64,000 nucleotides of DNA. Source: CAWJMF01 sp963843945 (GTDB taxonomy: Bacteria > Vulcanimicrobiota > Vulcanimicrobiia > Vulcanimicrobiales > Vulcanimicrobiaceae). Numbering within the stretch: position 1 is the first letter of the stretch; every line of letters starts with the position of its first letter. This document shows positions 43,782 through 51,573 of this stretch, one piece after another. The position numbers and the translations under genes were made by a program. Below the pieces are notes generated by a model. The model was not told the origin of the DNA. It ran no database searches and worked only from the letters and a program-made list of their open reading frames with translations. The DNA lies in the NCBI GenBank assembly GCA_963843945.1, contig CAWJMF010000002.1, positions 2,170,001-2,234,000 on the forward strand, written 5' to 3'.

Positions 43782-45013
43782 GGTTCGCCCAGCCCCGAGC
43801 GCGCCGCGGCTAAGCCGAGCGCGGTAAACGGTATCCACACGAAGGTCAACGCCACGACGCCGACCGTGTCGAAAAGCCCCTGCACCAGCACCGCGACGAA
43901 ACCCGCGCAGACCCCGAGCGCGAAACGCCGCGCGGCCGGGGCGGCAGCCCGCAGTTCGCGGCGGACCGCCCGCGCAAACCAAAACCAGCCGGCTCCCGCC
44001 GCGAGGAGTCCGAGCGCACCGGTCTCGGCGGCCAGCGACAAGTAGACGTCGTGGGGGTGGAGCGCCCCGAACGAGCCCGGCGGGTCGCCGTTCGGCGCGC
44101 GCACCGCCGGGTAGACGCGCCAGTAGGCCATCGGCCCGACGCCGGTCAGCGGAAAGAGCTGCGCGACGCGGGCGCCGGCGCTCCAAATGCGAAAGCGGCT
44201 CGTCGCTTCGGCCGGGTTGTGGTGCCCGGCGACCGGGCTGATCGCGAGAAACGCCATACACAAAACGCCTGCTCCCAAAATCCCGAGCGCGACTTGCCGC
44301 GCGCCGAGCGCGTAGCTGAGGAAGAGCCCGCCGGCGAGCACGCCCAGCCAGCCCGCCGCCGAAAAGGTCAGCCCGAGCGCGACGGTGCCGGCCGCCAGCG
44401 CGGCCAGCCCCAGGAGGCGGAGGCCCGGCCGTTCGGTGGCGAGCGCCGTTCCGAGCGCGACGAAAACGAACATGATCAGAAAGGCCGCGAACTGGTTGGC
44501 CGTGACGAACGGACCGGCGGCGCGGCCGTGATTGAGCACCCAGAGGGTTAAGGGACGGCGCGCGAGGAGCATCGCGATTCCCGCCAGCGAGGCGCCCAGG
44601 CCGGCCCACAGATAGGTCCGCAGAACGAACGCCGCCACCGGCGGCTGGGCGTAGTAGCGCACGAGCGCGAGGTGGAAGGCCGCACCGAGCAGCATCACGG
44701 CGACCACTTCCAAGCCGGATAGCGGGTCGAAGCCGGCTGCCGAGCTCAGCGCGGCGGCCGCGACCCAAACGGCGAGGATGCGCCGCGAAGGCTCGGGTAA
44801 GGGACCGCTTCCGGGCAGCGCCGCGAGCGCGACCAGGGCGGCGCTCGCCAGCAGCGCCATCAAGGCTCCGGCAAGGAGCGGAGTGGTAAAGACGTAGCCG
44901 ACGGGAGGCGTCGGTGAGAGCGGCGCGAGCGACGTGTAGAACTGAACGCCCGCGAAGAACGCGGCAAGGGCGACTGCCAGCCAGCGAAGCGGAACGAGGC
45001 CGGCGCGCTTCAC
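43778..45013 (-). CDS. O-antigen ligase / Wzy-type polymerase family protein
   Basis: A 411-residue polytopic inner-membrane protein with about ten helices, the layout of the WaaL/Wzy_C family. The large periplasmic loop between late helices contains FPLTGVGPMAYWRVYPAVRA and GALHPHDVYLSLAAETGALG, where the His-containing PHD/N-x-YL motif is the family's conserved active region. It probably transfers or polymerises O-antigen on lipid A-core. GTG 45013 shares bases with the stop of the LpxB-related gene and its own stop overlaps lptC. Confidence 0.85.
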   Translation of the reverse strand: MKRAGLVPLRWLAVALAAFFAGVQFYTSLAPLSPTPPVGYVFTTPLLAGALMALLASAALVALAALPGSGPLPEPSRRILAVWVAAAALSSAAGFDPLSGLEVVAVMLLGAAFHLALVRYYAQPPVAAFVLRTYLWAGLGASLAGIAMLLARRPLTLWVLNHGRAAGPFVTANQFAAFLIMFVFVALGTALATERPGLRLLGLAALAAGTVALGLTFSAAGWLGVLAGGLFLSYALGARQVALGILGAGVLCMAFLAISPVAGHHNPAEATSRFRIWSAGARVAQLFPLTGVGPMAYWRVYPAVRAPNGDPPGSFGALHPHDVYLSLAAETGALGLLAAGAGWFWFARAVRRELRAAAPAARRFALGVCAGFVAVLVQGLFDTVGVVALTFVWIPFTALGLAAARSGLGEP

Positions 45014-46146
45014 GCGGCGGTTTCGAGGATCGCCCGGGCGATCGCGCGCGCTCCGCCGGGCGGCCCCATGCGGGCTCGTCCGGCAGCGCTCATGACGGCC
45101 AGCCGTCCCGGATCGTCCAGCAGCGCATCGATCTGCAGTGCCGCCGCGACCGGGTCGGCCGGCGCGAGCAACAGCGCCTCGCCGAGCAAGCGCCGTTGGC
45201 GCATCCGGTACCAGCCGCTCGCGTCGTCGCGGTCCCCGCCGCCGAGCGCGACGATCGGCACGCCGGCCGCCGCCGCTTCTTCGTTCGCGGTTCCGGCTTG
45301 GCCGAGCGCGAGCCGCGAGGCGCGCAGCAGCGGTCCGAGCGCTCCGCGCCACGCGACGATCGAGCTGCGTCCGTCGCGCGCGCACAGCGTTCCGGTTTCG
45401 CCGCCCAACTCCCAGCCGTCGCGCGCCAAGTCGCCGGCGAAGCGGACCGGATCGAGCTGCGGCGCGATCGAGAGCAGCGCGGCGACGCCCTCGCGCCGCT
45501 CGCCCAGCGCGCGGATCACGCGGGCCAAGCGCAAGCCGTCGGCGTAGGCCGGCTCGCGGCTGCCGGGCAAGAGCGCGATCCACGTTCCGGCCGGCCCCGC
45601 GCCGCCGCCGTCGAGCAAATCGACGATCACGTTGCCCGGCGCCTCGGCACGCACCCCGCGCCGCAACAACTCCGAAGCCGTCGCGACGTCGCGCACGAAA
45701 ACGCGCGCGGCCCGGCGCAACACCGCGCGCTCCCCGGCACCGTAGGGCGCGACGTAGACGCTCTTCGCCGTGCCGACGAACACCGGCGCGCGTCCGCCGA
45801 GCAGGGTCAGCCCGAGCGCGTAGGCATCGCCGACCGCGATCAAACCGTCGTAAGCCGGGCCGGCCCGGCGCAAGAACGCGACCTGCTCGGCGAAGAGCCG
45901 CACGAAGCCGGCGCGCAGGTCGCTCGCGAAGGCGCGCACGTTGCCCATCGCGACGAGCCCGCCGCTCGGCATCCGGCGGCGCGGACCGACCGCGGCCAGC
46001 GAACCGTCGCGCTGTCCGCCCTCGCCCACAAGCGGAAAATGGTCGAGCCCGACGTTCTCGCCGGCTAGGGCCGCGACGTCTTCGGCCAGACGCGCGGCGA
46101 CGGCGGCTTCACCGTGCCCGTTGCTCACGAAGAGAAAACGGCGCAT
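45010..46146 (-). CDS. Lipid-A-disaccharide synthase-related protein (LpxB-like paralogue)
   Basis: A 378-residue GT-B protein related to LpxB. FLFVSNGHGEAAVAARLAED replaces the usual LpxB N-terminus; other parts are VAMGNVRAFASDLRAGFVRL, YDGLIAVGDAYALGLTLLGG, WIALLPGSREPAYADGLRLA and LALGQAGTANEEAAAAGVPI. This paralogue group is best known from Cyanobacteria and occurs together with a true LpxB, as here. The acceptor is unknown. The stop overlaps the O-antigen ligase start, and the start ATG 46146 overlaps the metallophosphoesterase stop by one base. Confidence 0.82.
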   Translation of the reverse strand: MRRFLFVSNGHGEAAVAARLAEDVAALAGENVGLDHFPLVGEGGQRDGSLAAVGPRRRMPSGGLVAMGNVRAFASDLRAGFVRLFAEQVAFLRRAGPAYDGLIAVGDAYALGLTLLGGRAPVFVGTAKSVYVAPYGAGERAVLRRAARVFVRDVATASELLRRGVRAEAPGNVIVDLLDGGGAGPAGTWIALLPGSREPAYADGLRLARVIRALGERREGVAALLSIAPQLDPVRFAGDLARDGWELGGETGTLCARDGRSSIVAWRGALGPLLRASRLALGQAGTANEEAAAAGVPIVALGGGDRDDASGWYRMRQRRLLGEALLLAPADPVAAALQIDALLDDPGRLAVMSAAGRARMGPPGGARAIARAILETAA

Positions 46147-46886
46147 CAGGCACTCGCCAGCAGCGGCAACAGCGCGAAGCTTTCGACTGCGCTGCGTCCG
46201 TCCGGTTCGCGCCGCAACTCGGTTCGCGAAACGTACGCGCCGTACGGACCGGCATGAACGATCGGCACCGCTCCGACGTAAGCCGGCGCGGGCAGCCGGT
46301 CGTGGCTATGTCCGCCCAAGATCAAGTCCAGGCGCGGCACGGCTTCCGCCAGCACGCGATCGGCCGCTAGACCGAGATGCGAGAGCGCGATGAGCGTGAC
46401 GCCGGGCGGCGTTTCGCTCGCGATGCGGCGCGCGACCTCGACCGGGTCGAGAAAACGCCAGCCGAAGAGGCGCTCCCAGGGACTCCCGCTCGGATACTGC
46501 ACGACGAGCAAGCCGAAGACGCGCACGTTCCACACGTCGCCGTTCACGCGCCGTTCGAAATCGAGCTGGGGCTCGAAGGGAAGCGGACGGCCGCGCAGGT
46601 CGATCAAGTTCGAACAGACGAGCCTGTGCCGCATCCGCCGCGCGCGCGCCGCCAGCAGTGCGAAGAGATAATGGAATTCGCGATTACCGAGCCCCTGCGC
46701 GTCGTAACGGGCCGCCGCCAAATCTTCGACGATCGGTTCGCGGCCGTAGTAGACCGTTTGACTGCCGCGCAGCGAATCGCCGCAATCGAAGAGCAAGCCG
46801 GGCGCCGACTCGCGCAACGCGCGCAAACGCCCCGCGATTCCGCGGTGGTCGTGCAAATCCGAGGTGTGGTAGATGCGCAGGCTCAC
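46146..46886 (-). CDS. Metallophosphoesterase (5'-nucleotidase-like), in the Lpx operon
   Basis: A 246-residue calcineurin-like phosphoesterase. Metal motifs are IYHTSDLHDH (D-x-H, residues 6-14), FDCGDSL (34-39), GLGNREFHYLF (65-75) and LGGHSHDRLP. The third motif should be GNHE; here the catalytic His is replaced by Arg69. No lpxH, lpxI or lpxG is in the window although the surrounding Lpx genes are complete up to lpxB, so this enzyme is a candidate for UDP-2,3-diacylglucosamine hydrolysis. That is inference from position; sequence similarity is closer to 5'-nucleotidases. It overlaps lpxB by four bases. Confidence 0.8.
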   Translation of the reverse strand: MSLRIYHTSDLHDHRGIAGRLRALRESAPGLLFDCGDSLRGSQTVYYGREPIVEDLAAARYDAQGLGNREFHYLFALLAARARRMRHRLVCSNLIDLRGRPLPFEPQLDFERRVNGDVWNVRVFGLLVVQYPSGSPWERLFGWRFLDPVEVARRIASETPPGVTLIALSHLGLAADRVLAEAVPRLDLILGGHSHDRLPAPAYVGAVPIVHAGPYGAYVSRTELRREPDGRSAVESFALLPLLASA

Positions 46887-48001
46887 GCGCTTCGCGCGAG
46901 TCCGGCGGCGAACTCCGCGCAGCGCGCGAGCGCGTCCGGCGGTCCGAGTCCCGCGCGCAACTCACGCGAGGCGGCGAGTTGCGCGGACGGATCGCGCAAC
47001 TGCGCTTCGAGCGCCGCAGCCAACGCTTCGGGCGTCGCCTCGTCCTGTAAGAGCTCGGGGATCGCCATGCGGCCGAGCAAGAGATTCGGCAAGGTGACGA
47101 AGGGGAAGCGCCCGAGCAAGACCCGGCGCGCGTACGCGACCTGCGCGCGGCTCAGGATGTAGAGCGCAACGCTGGGAACTTCGATCAGCGCCGCTTCGAG
47201 CACCGCCGTTCCGGAAGCGACGAAGGCAGCGTCGGCGCGCTCGAGCGCGGCGCGCGCACCCGGAACGATCGCGATTTCCCCCGCGCCGGCGACCTCGCCC
47301 AGCGCGCTTGCGATCCAACGTTCCGCCTCGCGGTGCGCGGCTGCGACCACCACCTCAAGTTGCGGCCGCGCCCGGCGCAAGCGCTCGCAGGCGCGCAGCA
47401 AGGGCGCCATGTGGCGGCGCACTTCGGCCTCACGGCTTCCCGGCAAGAGCGCCACCGTGCCGCCCTGCGGCGGCGCCGGCGGACGCGGCGTGCGCGCCTC
47501 GATCAACGATGCGAGCGGATGTCCGAACCAAGCGATCGGCAATCCCAGCGAGCGATAGAAATCGCGCTGGTGCGCGAAGGCCGTGAGCGGCGCGGTCGCG
47601 CGCGCGACCTGGCGCGCCTGGGCGGCGTTGTCGAGCCAGGCACCGGGCGGAAAGTAGTACAGGATCGGCCCGCGGTATCCGAGCACCCGCAGAGCCTTCG
47701 CGATGCGCAGATTGAACGCCCCGAAATCGACCAGCACGATCAGGTCGAAGCGTTGCGCCGCGAGCCACGCGACGTGCCGCAGGGCGCTCGCGAGCAGCGG
47801 CGGAATCCGCGTCAGCGCCGCCGCCGGGCCGAGGCTGGCCCAGCCGCTGGTACGCTGCGTCAAACGGAAGCCGGCCGCCGCCATGCGTTCGCCGCCGATG
47901 CCGTAGAGTTCGATCTGCGGCTCGAGGGCGCGCATCGCTTTGCCGAGTTCGGCCGCGAGAAAGTCGCCGGACGGTTCTCCCGTCGACATGAAGACGCGCA
48001 T
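46883..48001 (-). CDS. lpxB: Lipid-A-disaccharide synthase
   Basis: Joins UDP-2,3-diacylglucosamine and lipid X to form the lipid A disaccharide. The 372-residue protein starts VFMSTGEPSGDFLAAELGKA, the LpxB hallmark, and carries LYGIGGERMAAAGF, LIVLVDFGAFNLRIAKALR, YYFPPGAWLDNAA (the family YxxPxxWAW region), GHPLASLI, VALLPGSREAEVRRHMAPLL and the acceptor loop ASGTAVLEAALIEVP. The canonical WAW is partly changed. It lies 52 bases downstream of lpxA and overlaps the metallophosphoesterase start. Confidence 0.95.
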   Translation of the reverse strand: MRVFMSTGEPSGDFLAAELGKAMRALEPQIELYGIGGERMAAAGFRLTQRTSGWASLGPAAALTRIPPLLASALRHVAWLAAQRFDLIVLVDFGAFNLRIAKALRVLGYRGPILYYFPPGAWLDNAAQARQVARATAPLTAFAHQRDFYRSLGLPIAWFGHPLASLIEARTPRPPAPPQGGTVALLPGSREAEVRRHMAPLLRACERLRRARPQLEVVVAAAHREAERWIASALGEVAGAGEIAIVPGARAALERADAAFVASGTAVLEAALIEVPSVALYILSRAQVAYARRVLLGRFPFVTLPNLLLGRMAIPELLQDEATPEALAAALEAQLRDPSAQLAASRELRAGLGPPDALARCAEFAAGLARSA

Positions 48002-48053
48002 GCCGGCCGCTCAGCCGGCCGGGGCCGGGATAGAAAGCGCCGCAGTCAGCGCT

Positions 48054-48821
48054 TCATTTGAGGATGCCGCGGTCGGACTCCGTTTCGACGAAGGCGATGA
48101 AGTGGCGCCCCTCGTTCGATTTGACCATCTCGCGCATCGCTTCGATCGCCTGCGTCAGGTTTCGGCCGGAGCGATACATGATCTTGTAAAACTCTTTGAG
48201 TTCCGCGATGACGTCCGGCGAAAAGTCGGCCCGGCGCAGGCCGACGGAATTCAGTCCGTAGGTCTGGGCGGGATTGCCGGCGACCAGCAGATACGGCGGC
48301 ACGTCGCGGCTGACCGCGGTAACGCCCCCGATCATCGCGTGCGCTCCGATGCGCACGAACTGGTGGACGCCCGTCAACCCGCCCACCGTGGCGTGATCCT
48401 CGACCACGACGTGGCCCGCCATCTGCGCCGTGCTCGACATCGTGACGAAGTTTCCGACTCTGCAGTTGTGCGCCACGTGCACGTAGGCCAGCAGCAGCGA
48501 GTCGTCACCGACGGAGGTGACCTCGCCCTCGCCGGTCGCGCGGTGGATCGAAACGTACTCGCGAATCGTCGTCCGGTTTCCGATCGTCACGTACGAAAGC
48601 TCGCCGCGATACTTGCGGTCCTGCGAAGGCAGCCCGATCGAACAAAACGGGTAGATCGTGCTGTCCTCGCCGATCGAGGTGTTGCCGTTGACGACGACGT
48701 GCGATAGCAGCTTGGTGCGCGGCCCGATCGTCACGCCGTCGCCGACCACGCAGAAGGGGCCGATCTCAGCCCCCTCACCGATCGCAGCCCGCGGATGCAC
48801 GACCGCAGTCGGATGGATCAC
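48054..48821 (-). CDS. lpxA: UDP-N-acetylglucosamine acyltransferase
   Basis: The first lipid A enzyme, transferring an acyl chain from ACP to UDP-GlcNAc. At 255 residues it is a left-handed beta-helix of hexapeptide repeats (IHPTAVVHPRAAIGEGAEIG), with the catalytic His in LLLAYVHVAHNCRVGNFVTM and the conserved GGLTGVHQFVRIG and LNSVGLRRADFS. The start is GTG 48821, seven bases after the fabZ stop. It is in the common lpxD-lpxC-fabZ-lpxA-lpxB order. Confidence 0.96.
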   Translation of the reverse strand: MIHPTAVVHPRAAIGEGAEIGPFCVVGDGVTIGPRTKLLSHVVVNGNTSIGEDSTIYPFCSIGLPSQDRKYRGELSYVTIGNRTTIREYVSIHRATGEGEVTSVGDDSLLLAYVHVAHNCRVGNFVTMSSTAQMAGHVVVEDHATVGGLTGVHQFVRIGAHAMIGGVTAVSRDVPPYLLVAGNPAQTYGLNSVGLRRADFSPDVIAELKEFYKIMYRSGRNLTQAIEAMREMVKSNEGRHFIAFVETESDRGILK

Positions 48822-48828
48822 GCCGGCC

Positions 48829-49290
48829 TCATGCGTTCAAGATCGTCGCGTCGAGTTCGTAATTCGCGAGCGTCGAAACCGAGAACATCAGCTCCGCCGT
48901 ACAAGCCAGCTTGCCTTCGACTTTCGCTTCGGCGCGCACCCAACCCATGCCCGAGCGCATGCGCAGCATCGTCGCCTCCATGTCGAGCCGGTCGCCCGGA
49001 ACGACCGGCCGGCGGAACTTCGCCTTGTCGATGCCGGTGAGCACCGCGCTGCGCCGGCGAAAATCGTCGGCGCCGAGGATGATCGTGCCGCCCAGCTGGG
49101 CCAGCGCCTCGATCATGATCACGCCCGGCATCAGCGGGAAGCCCGGAAAGTGGCCTTGGAAAAATTGCTCGTTCATCGTCAAGTTCTTGTAACCGATCGC
49201 GAACTTGTTGCGCTCGTAGGCCGTGATCCGGTCGATCAACAGCATCGGATAGCGGTGGGGCAGCACCGTCATAAGCTGCACGATGTCCAT
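48829..49290 (-). CDS. fabZ: 3-hydroxyacyl-ACP dehydratase FabZ
   Basis: Dehydrates beta-hydroxyacyl-ACP in fatty acid synthesis and so competes with LpxA/LpxD for the same substrate, which may explain its place in the operon. The 153-residue hot-dog protein has LPHRYPMLLIDRI, the catalytic His in QFFQGHFPGFPLMPGVIMIE and Glu in IEALAQLGGTI, then FRRPVVPGDRLDMEATMLRM. ATG 49290 starts at MDIVQLMTVLPHR, normal for FabZ; the longer frame is spurious. Confidence 0.96.
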   Translation of the reverse strand: MDIVQLMTVLPHRYPMLLIDRITAYERNKFAIGYKNLTMNEQFFQGHFPGFPLMPGVIMIEALAQLGGTIILGADDFRRRSAVLTGIDKAKFRRPVVPGDRLDMEATMLRMRSGMGWVRAEAKVEGKLACTAELMFSVSTLANYELDATILNA

Positions 49291-49316
49291 CGAAGCGCCG
49301 GCGCGCGGATCTCCGT

Positions 49317-50162
49317 TCACGCGTGCCGCTCGCGCGTCGCGCGCACTTGCGCGTACGCGGCGCGCAACGCTTGTGCGGCTTGGGCGTGCAGCCGGTGGCC
49401 GCTCTTGAAGGCCAGCACCTGACACTGCGGCCACGCGCCGAGCAGTGCGAAGTCGCCGATCAGATCGAGCGTCTTATGCCGCACGACTTCGTTCGGCCAG
49501 CGCAGCGGCGTCAACGGACCGTCCGGCCCGAACACCAGCGCGTTGTCGAGCGTGCCGCCGCGCGCGAGGCCCGCGGCGACCAGCGCTTCGACGTCGCGCA
49601 GATACCCGAAGGTGCGCGCCGGCGCGATCTCGCGAATGAAACTGTCGGGCTCGACGGTCAGGTCGAGCACTTGCGAGCCGATGGGCGGCGCGAAATCGAC
49701 CGCGAACGTTATTCGGAACGACGGACCCGGCAAGATTGCGAGCGTCGCCTCGCCGTCGCGGAAATAATGCGGTTCTTCGACGACGAGCGAGGGCCGCGGC
49801 GCGTGCTGATCGACGCTGCCTACTTTGGCGATCGCTTCGGCGAACGCGGCGGCGCTGCCGTCGAGCACGGGAATTTCGGGGCCTTCGACCTCGATCGCGG
49901 CGTTGTCGATGCCCATCGCGCTGAGCGCCGAGAGCAAGTGCTCGACGGTCGAGACGCGCGCGCCGCCGGAGCCGAGCACGGTCGCGCGGCGCGTTTCGAC
50001 GACGTAGTCCGCGTGCGCGGGGAACGTCACGCCGCCGGCGAGCCGGAAGCGCAAACCGCTGCCGGCCGGTTGCGGACGCAGCCGCACCCGCACCTCGGCG
50101 CCGGTGTGCAACCCGACGCCCTCGAATTCCAGCACGTCGCGCAGCGTGTGTTGAGGCTGCAT
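49317..50162 (-). CDS. lpxC: UDP-3-O-acyl-N-acetylglucosamine deacetylase
   Basis: The committed step of lipid A synthesis, a zinc deacetylase of 281 residues. VGLHTGAEVRVRLRP at the start, zinc His75 in VSTVEHLLSALSAMGIDN, IPVLDGSAAAFAEAI, and the second site VRHKTLDLIGDFALLG (HKxLDxxGD) are all present. The insert region ARTFGYLRDVEALVAAGLAR is typical. ATG 50162 overlaps the lpxD stop by one base. It is followed 26 bases later by fabZ; in some bacteria these two are fused. Confidence 0.96.
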   Translation of the reverse strand: MQPQHTLRDVLEFEGVGLHTGAEVRVRLRPQPAGSGLRFRLAGGVTFPAHADYVVETRRATVLGSGGARVSTVEHLLSALSAMGIDNAAIEVEGPEIPVLDGSAAAFAEAIAKVGSVDQHAPRPSLVVEEPHYFRDGEATLAILPGPSFRITFAVDFAPPIGSQVLDLTVEPDSFIREIAPARTFGYLRDVEALVAAGLARGGTLDNALVFGPDGPLTPLRWPNEVVRHKTLDLIGDFALLGAWPQCQVLAFKSGHRLHAQAAQALRAAYAQVRATRERHA

Positions 50163-51169
50163 TACTTCTGCTCCAAAGCGCTCACGCGCTGATAGAGCTT
50201 TTCGAGGTTGCGAATCCGAACCTGCTGCCGCAGTTCGTCCTTGTGGTTCTGCGCCGGCTGCCCGCTGATGAACGCGCCGTCGGGGACGTCGCTCCAAACC
50301 ATCGTATTTCCGGCGATCGTGACGCGCGAGCCGACCGTGATGTGGCCCTTGAACGCGCTCGCACCGCCGACCACCGTGTAGTCGCCGACGAGCGTGGAAC
50401 CGGCCAGCCCCGTCAGTGCGGCGAAGCCGCAGTGCCTGCCGATCCGGCAGTTGTGTCCGACTTGCACGAGGTTGTCGATCTTGGTGCCTTCGCCGATGCT
50501 GGTCGTGCCGGTTTGCGCTCGATCGATGCAGGCGTTCGCGCCGATCTCGACGTCGTTGCCGAGTTCGACGTTGCCGATCTGCGGGATCTTGGCGAAGCGC
50601 CCGTCGTAGAAGGCATACCCGAAGCCGTCGCTTCCGACGATCGCGCCGGCTTGCAACGTAACCCGCTCGCCTGCGACGCAGCGGTCCAGCAACATCGCGC
50701 GCGGATGCAGCGTGCAACGCCGTCCCAAACGCGCCTCCGCGCCGACCACGGCGCCGGCAAGCACGACGCACTCGGCGCCCAGCGTCGCACCCGGTCCGAT
50801 CCAGACGTGCGGGCCGAGGTAGCAATCCGGACCGACGTGCGCGCCGGGATCGACGACCGCGCTCGGGTGGCGGTAAGGACCTGCCGGCCGCGGCGGCTCG
50901 AGCGCGGCGAGCAGCTTCCCGAGCGCCGTCCGCACCGATGCTACCAGCAGCAGCGGTTTGCGCGCGTCGTTCGCGCTCGCGGCCAAGGCCGGCTCGGTTA
51001 AGACCGCGGCGGCTTTTCCCGCCAGCGCCAGCCGCAGATACTTTTCGTCGGTCGCGAACGTCAAGGCCCGTTCGTCGACGTCGTCGACGGCGGCAATCCG
51101 TTCGATCGCCAGCGACGCGTCGCCGCGCACGGTGCCCTCGACCAGCGCGGCGTACTCGGCGAGCGTCAA
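50162..51169 (-). CDS. lpxD: UDP-3-O-acylglucosamine N-acyltransferase
   Basis: Adds the second acyl chain to the glucosamine. The 335-residue protein has an N-terminal uridine-binding domain (LTLAEYAALVEGTVRGDASL, RALTFATDEKYLRLALAGKA) and a hexapeptide beta-helix with the catalytic His in IDNLVQVGHNCRIGRHCGFA and GSDGFGYAFYDG. A short C-terminal helix ends in YQRVSALEQK. The start is TTG 51169, directly after the OmpH-like stop at 51172 and preceded by AAGGG; no closer ATG or GTG exists. Confidence 0.94.
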   Translation of the reverse strand: MTLAEYAALVEGTVRGDASLAIERIAAVDDVDERALTFATDEKYLRLALAGKAAAVLTEPALAASANDARKPLLLVASVRTALGKLLAALEPPRPAGPYRHPSAVVDPGAHVGPDCYLGPHVWIGPGATLGAECVVLAGAVVGAEARLGRRCTLHPRAMLLDRCVAGERVTLQAGAIVGSDGFGYAFYDGRFAKIPQIGNVELGNDVEIGANACIDRAQTGTTSIGEGTKIDNLVQVGHNCRIGRHCGFAALTGLAGSTLVGDYTVVGGASAFKGHITVGSRVTIAGNTMVWSDVPDGAFISGQPAQNHKDELRQQVRIRNLEKLYQRVSALEQK

Positions 51170-51171
51170 AC

Positions 51172-51573
51172 TCAGCCCTTCGGAGTGGGCTGCTCGGTGA
51201 TCTTCAGGACCTTTTCGACGTCGGGCGTGATGTCGACGCCGCCGTACCCGACGTACTCGTGCGTGACCACGAGCTTGAAGTGCCTGTCGTTCGCGACCTG
51301 CTCGACCGCGCCGCGCACGTCGCCCGTCACTTCGTTCTGCATCGCGAGATAGCGCTGCCGCAGCTCGGCGATACGCGCCGCTTTTTGGCGCGGCGAATCG
51401 CTCGAGCGCTGAATCGCCTCCGTGTCGGAAGCCAGCTGGTTGTTGTAGTTGATGAACTTCGGCCAGTTCGAGGTGAGCCGCGCAATATCGACGGTCGCGA
51501 TTTGCGAACTTTGCGTCTGCCCGCACCCGGCGAGCGCGACGAGCGCTCCGGCGGCGATGATCGTACGTCTCAC
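51172..51573 (-). CDS. OmpH/Skp-like periplasmic lipoprotein, short form
   Basis: A 133-residue OmpH-family protein, a chaperone that holds unfolded outer-membrane proteins on the way to BAM. It has a lipoprotein signal (AAGALVALAGCGQTQ), the head strand IATVDIARLTSN, a short pair of helices (about 50-90), and the closing motif FKLVVTHEYVGYGGVDITPD. It is the last of three adjacent OmpH-like genes, all ending in a GG-x-D-hT-xDV motif. The start overlaps the preceding gene's stop by four bases. A lipid anchor is unusual for Skp. Confidence 0.85.
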   Translation of the reverse strand: MRRTIIAAGALVALAGCGQTQSSQIATVDIARLTSNWPKFINYNNQLASDTEAIQRSSDSPRQKAARIAELRQRYLAMQNEVTGDVRGAVEQVANDRHFKLVVTHEYVGYGGVDITPDVEKVLKITEQPTPKG

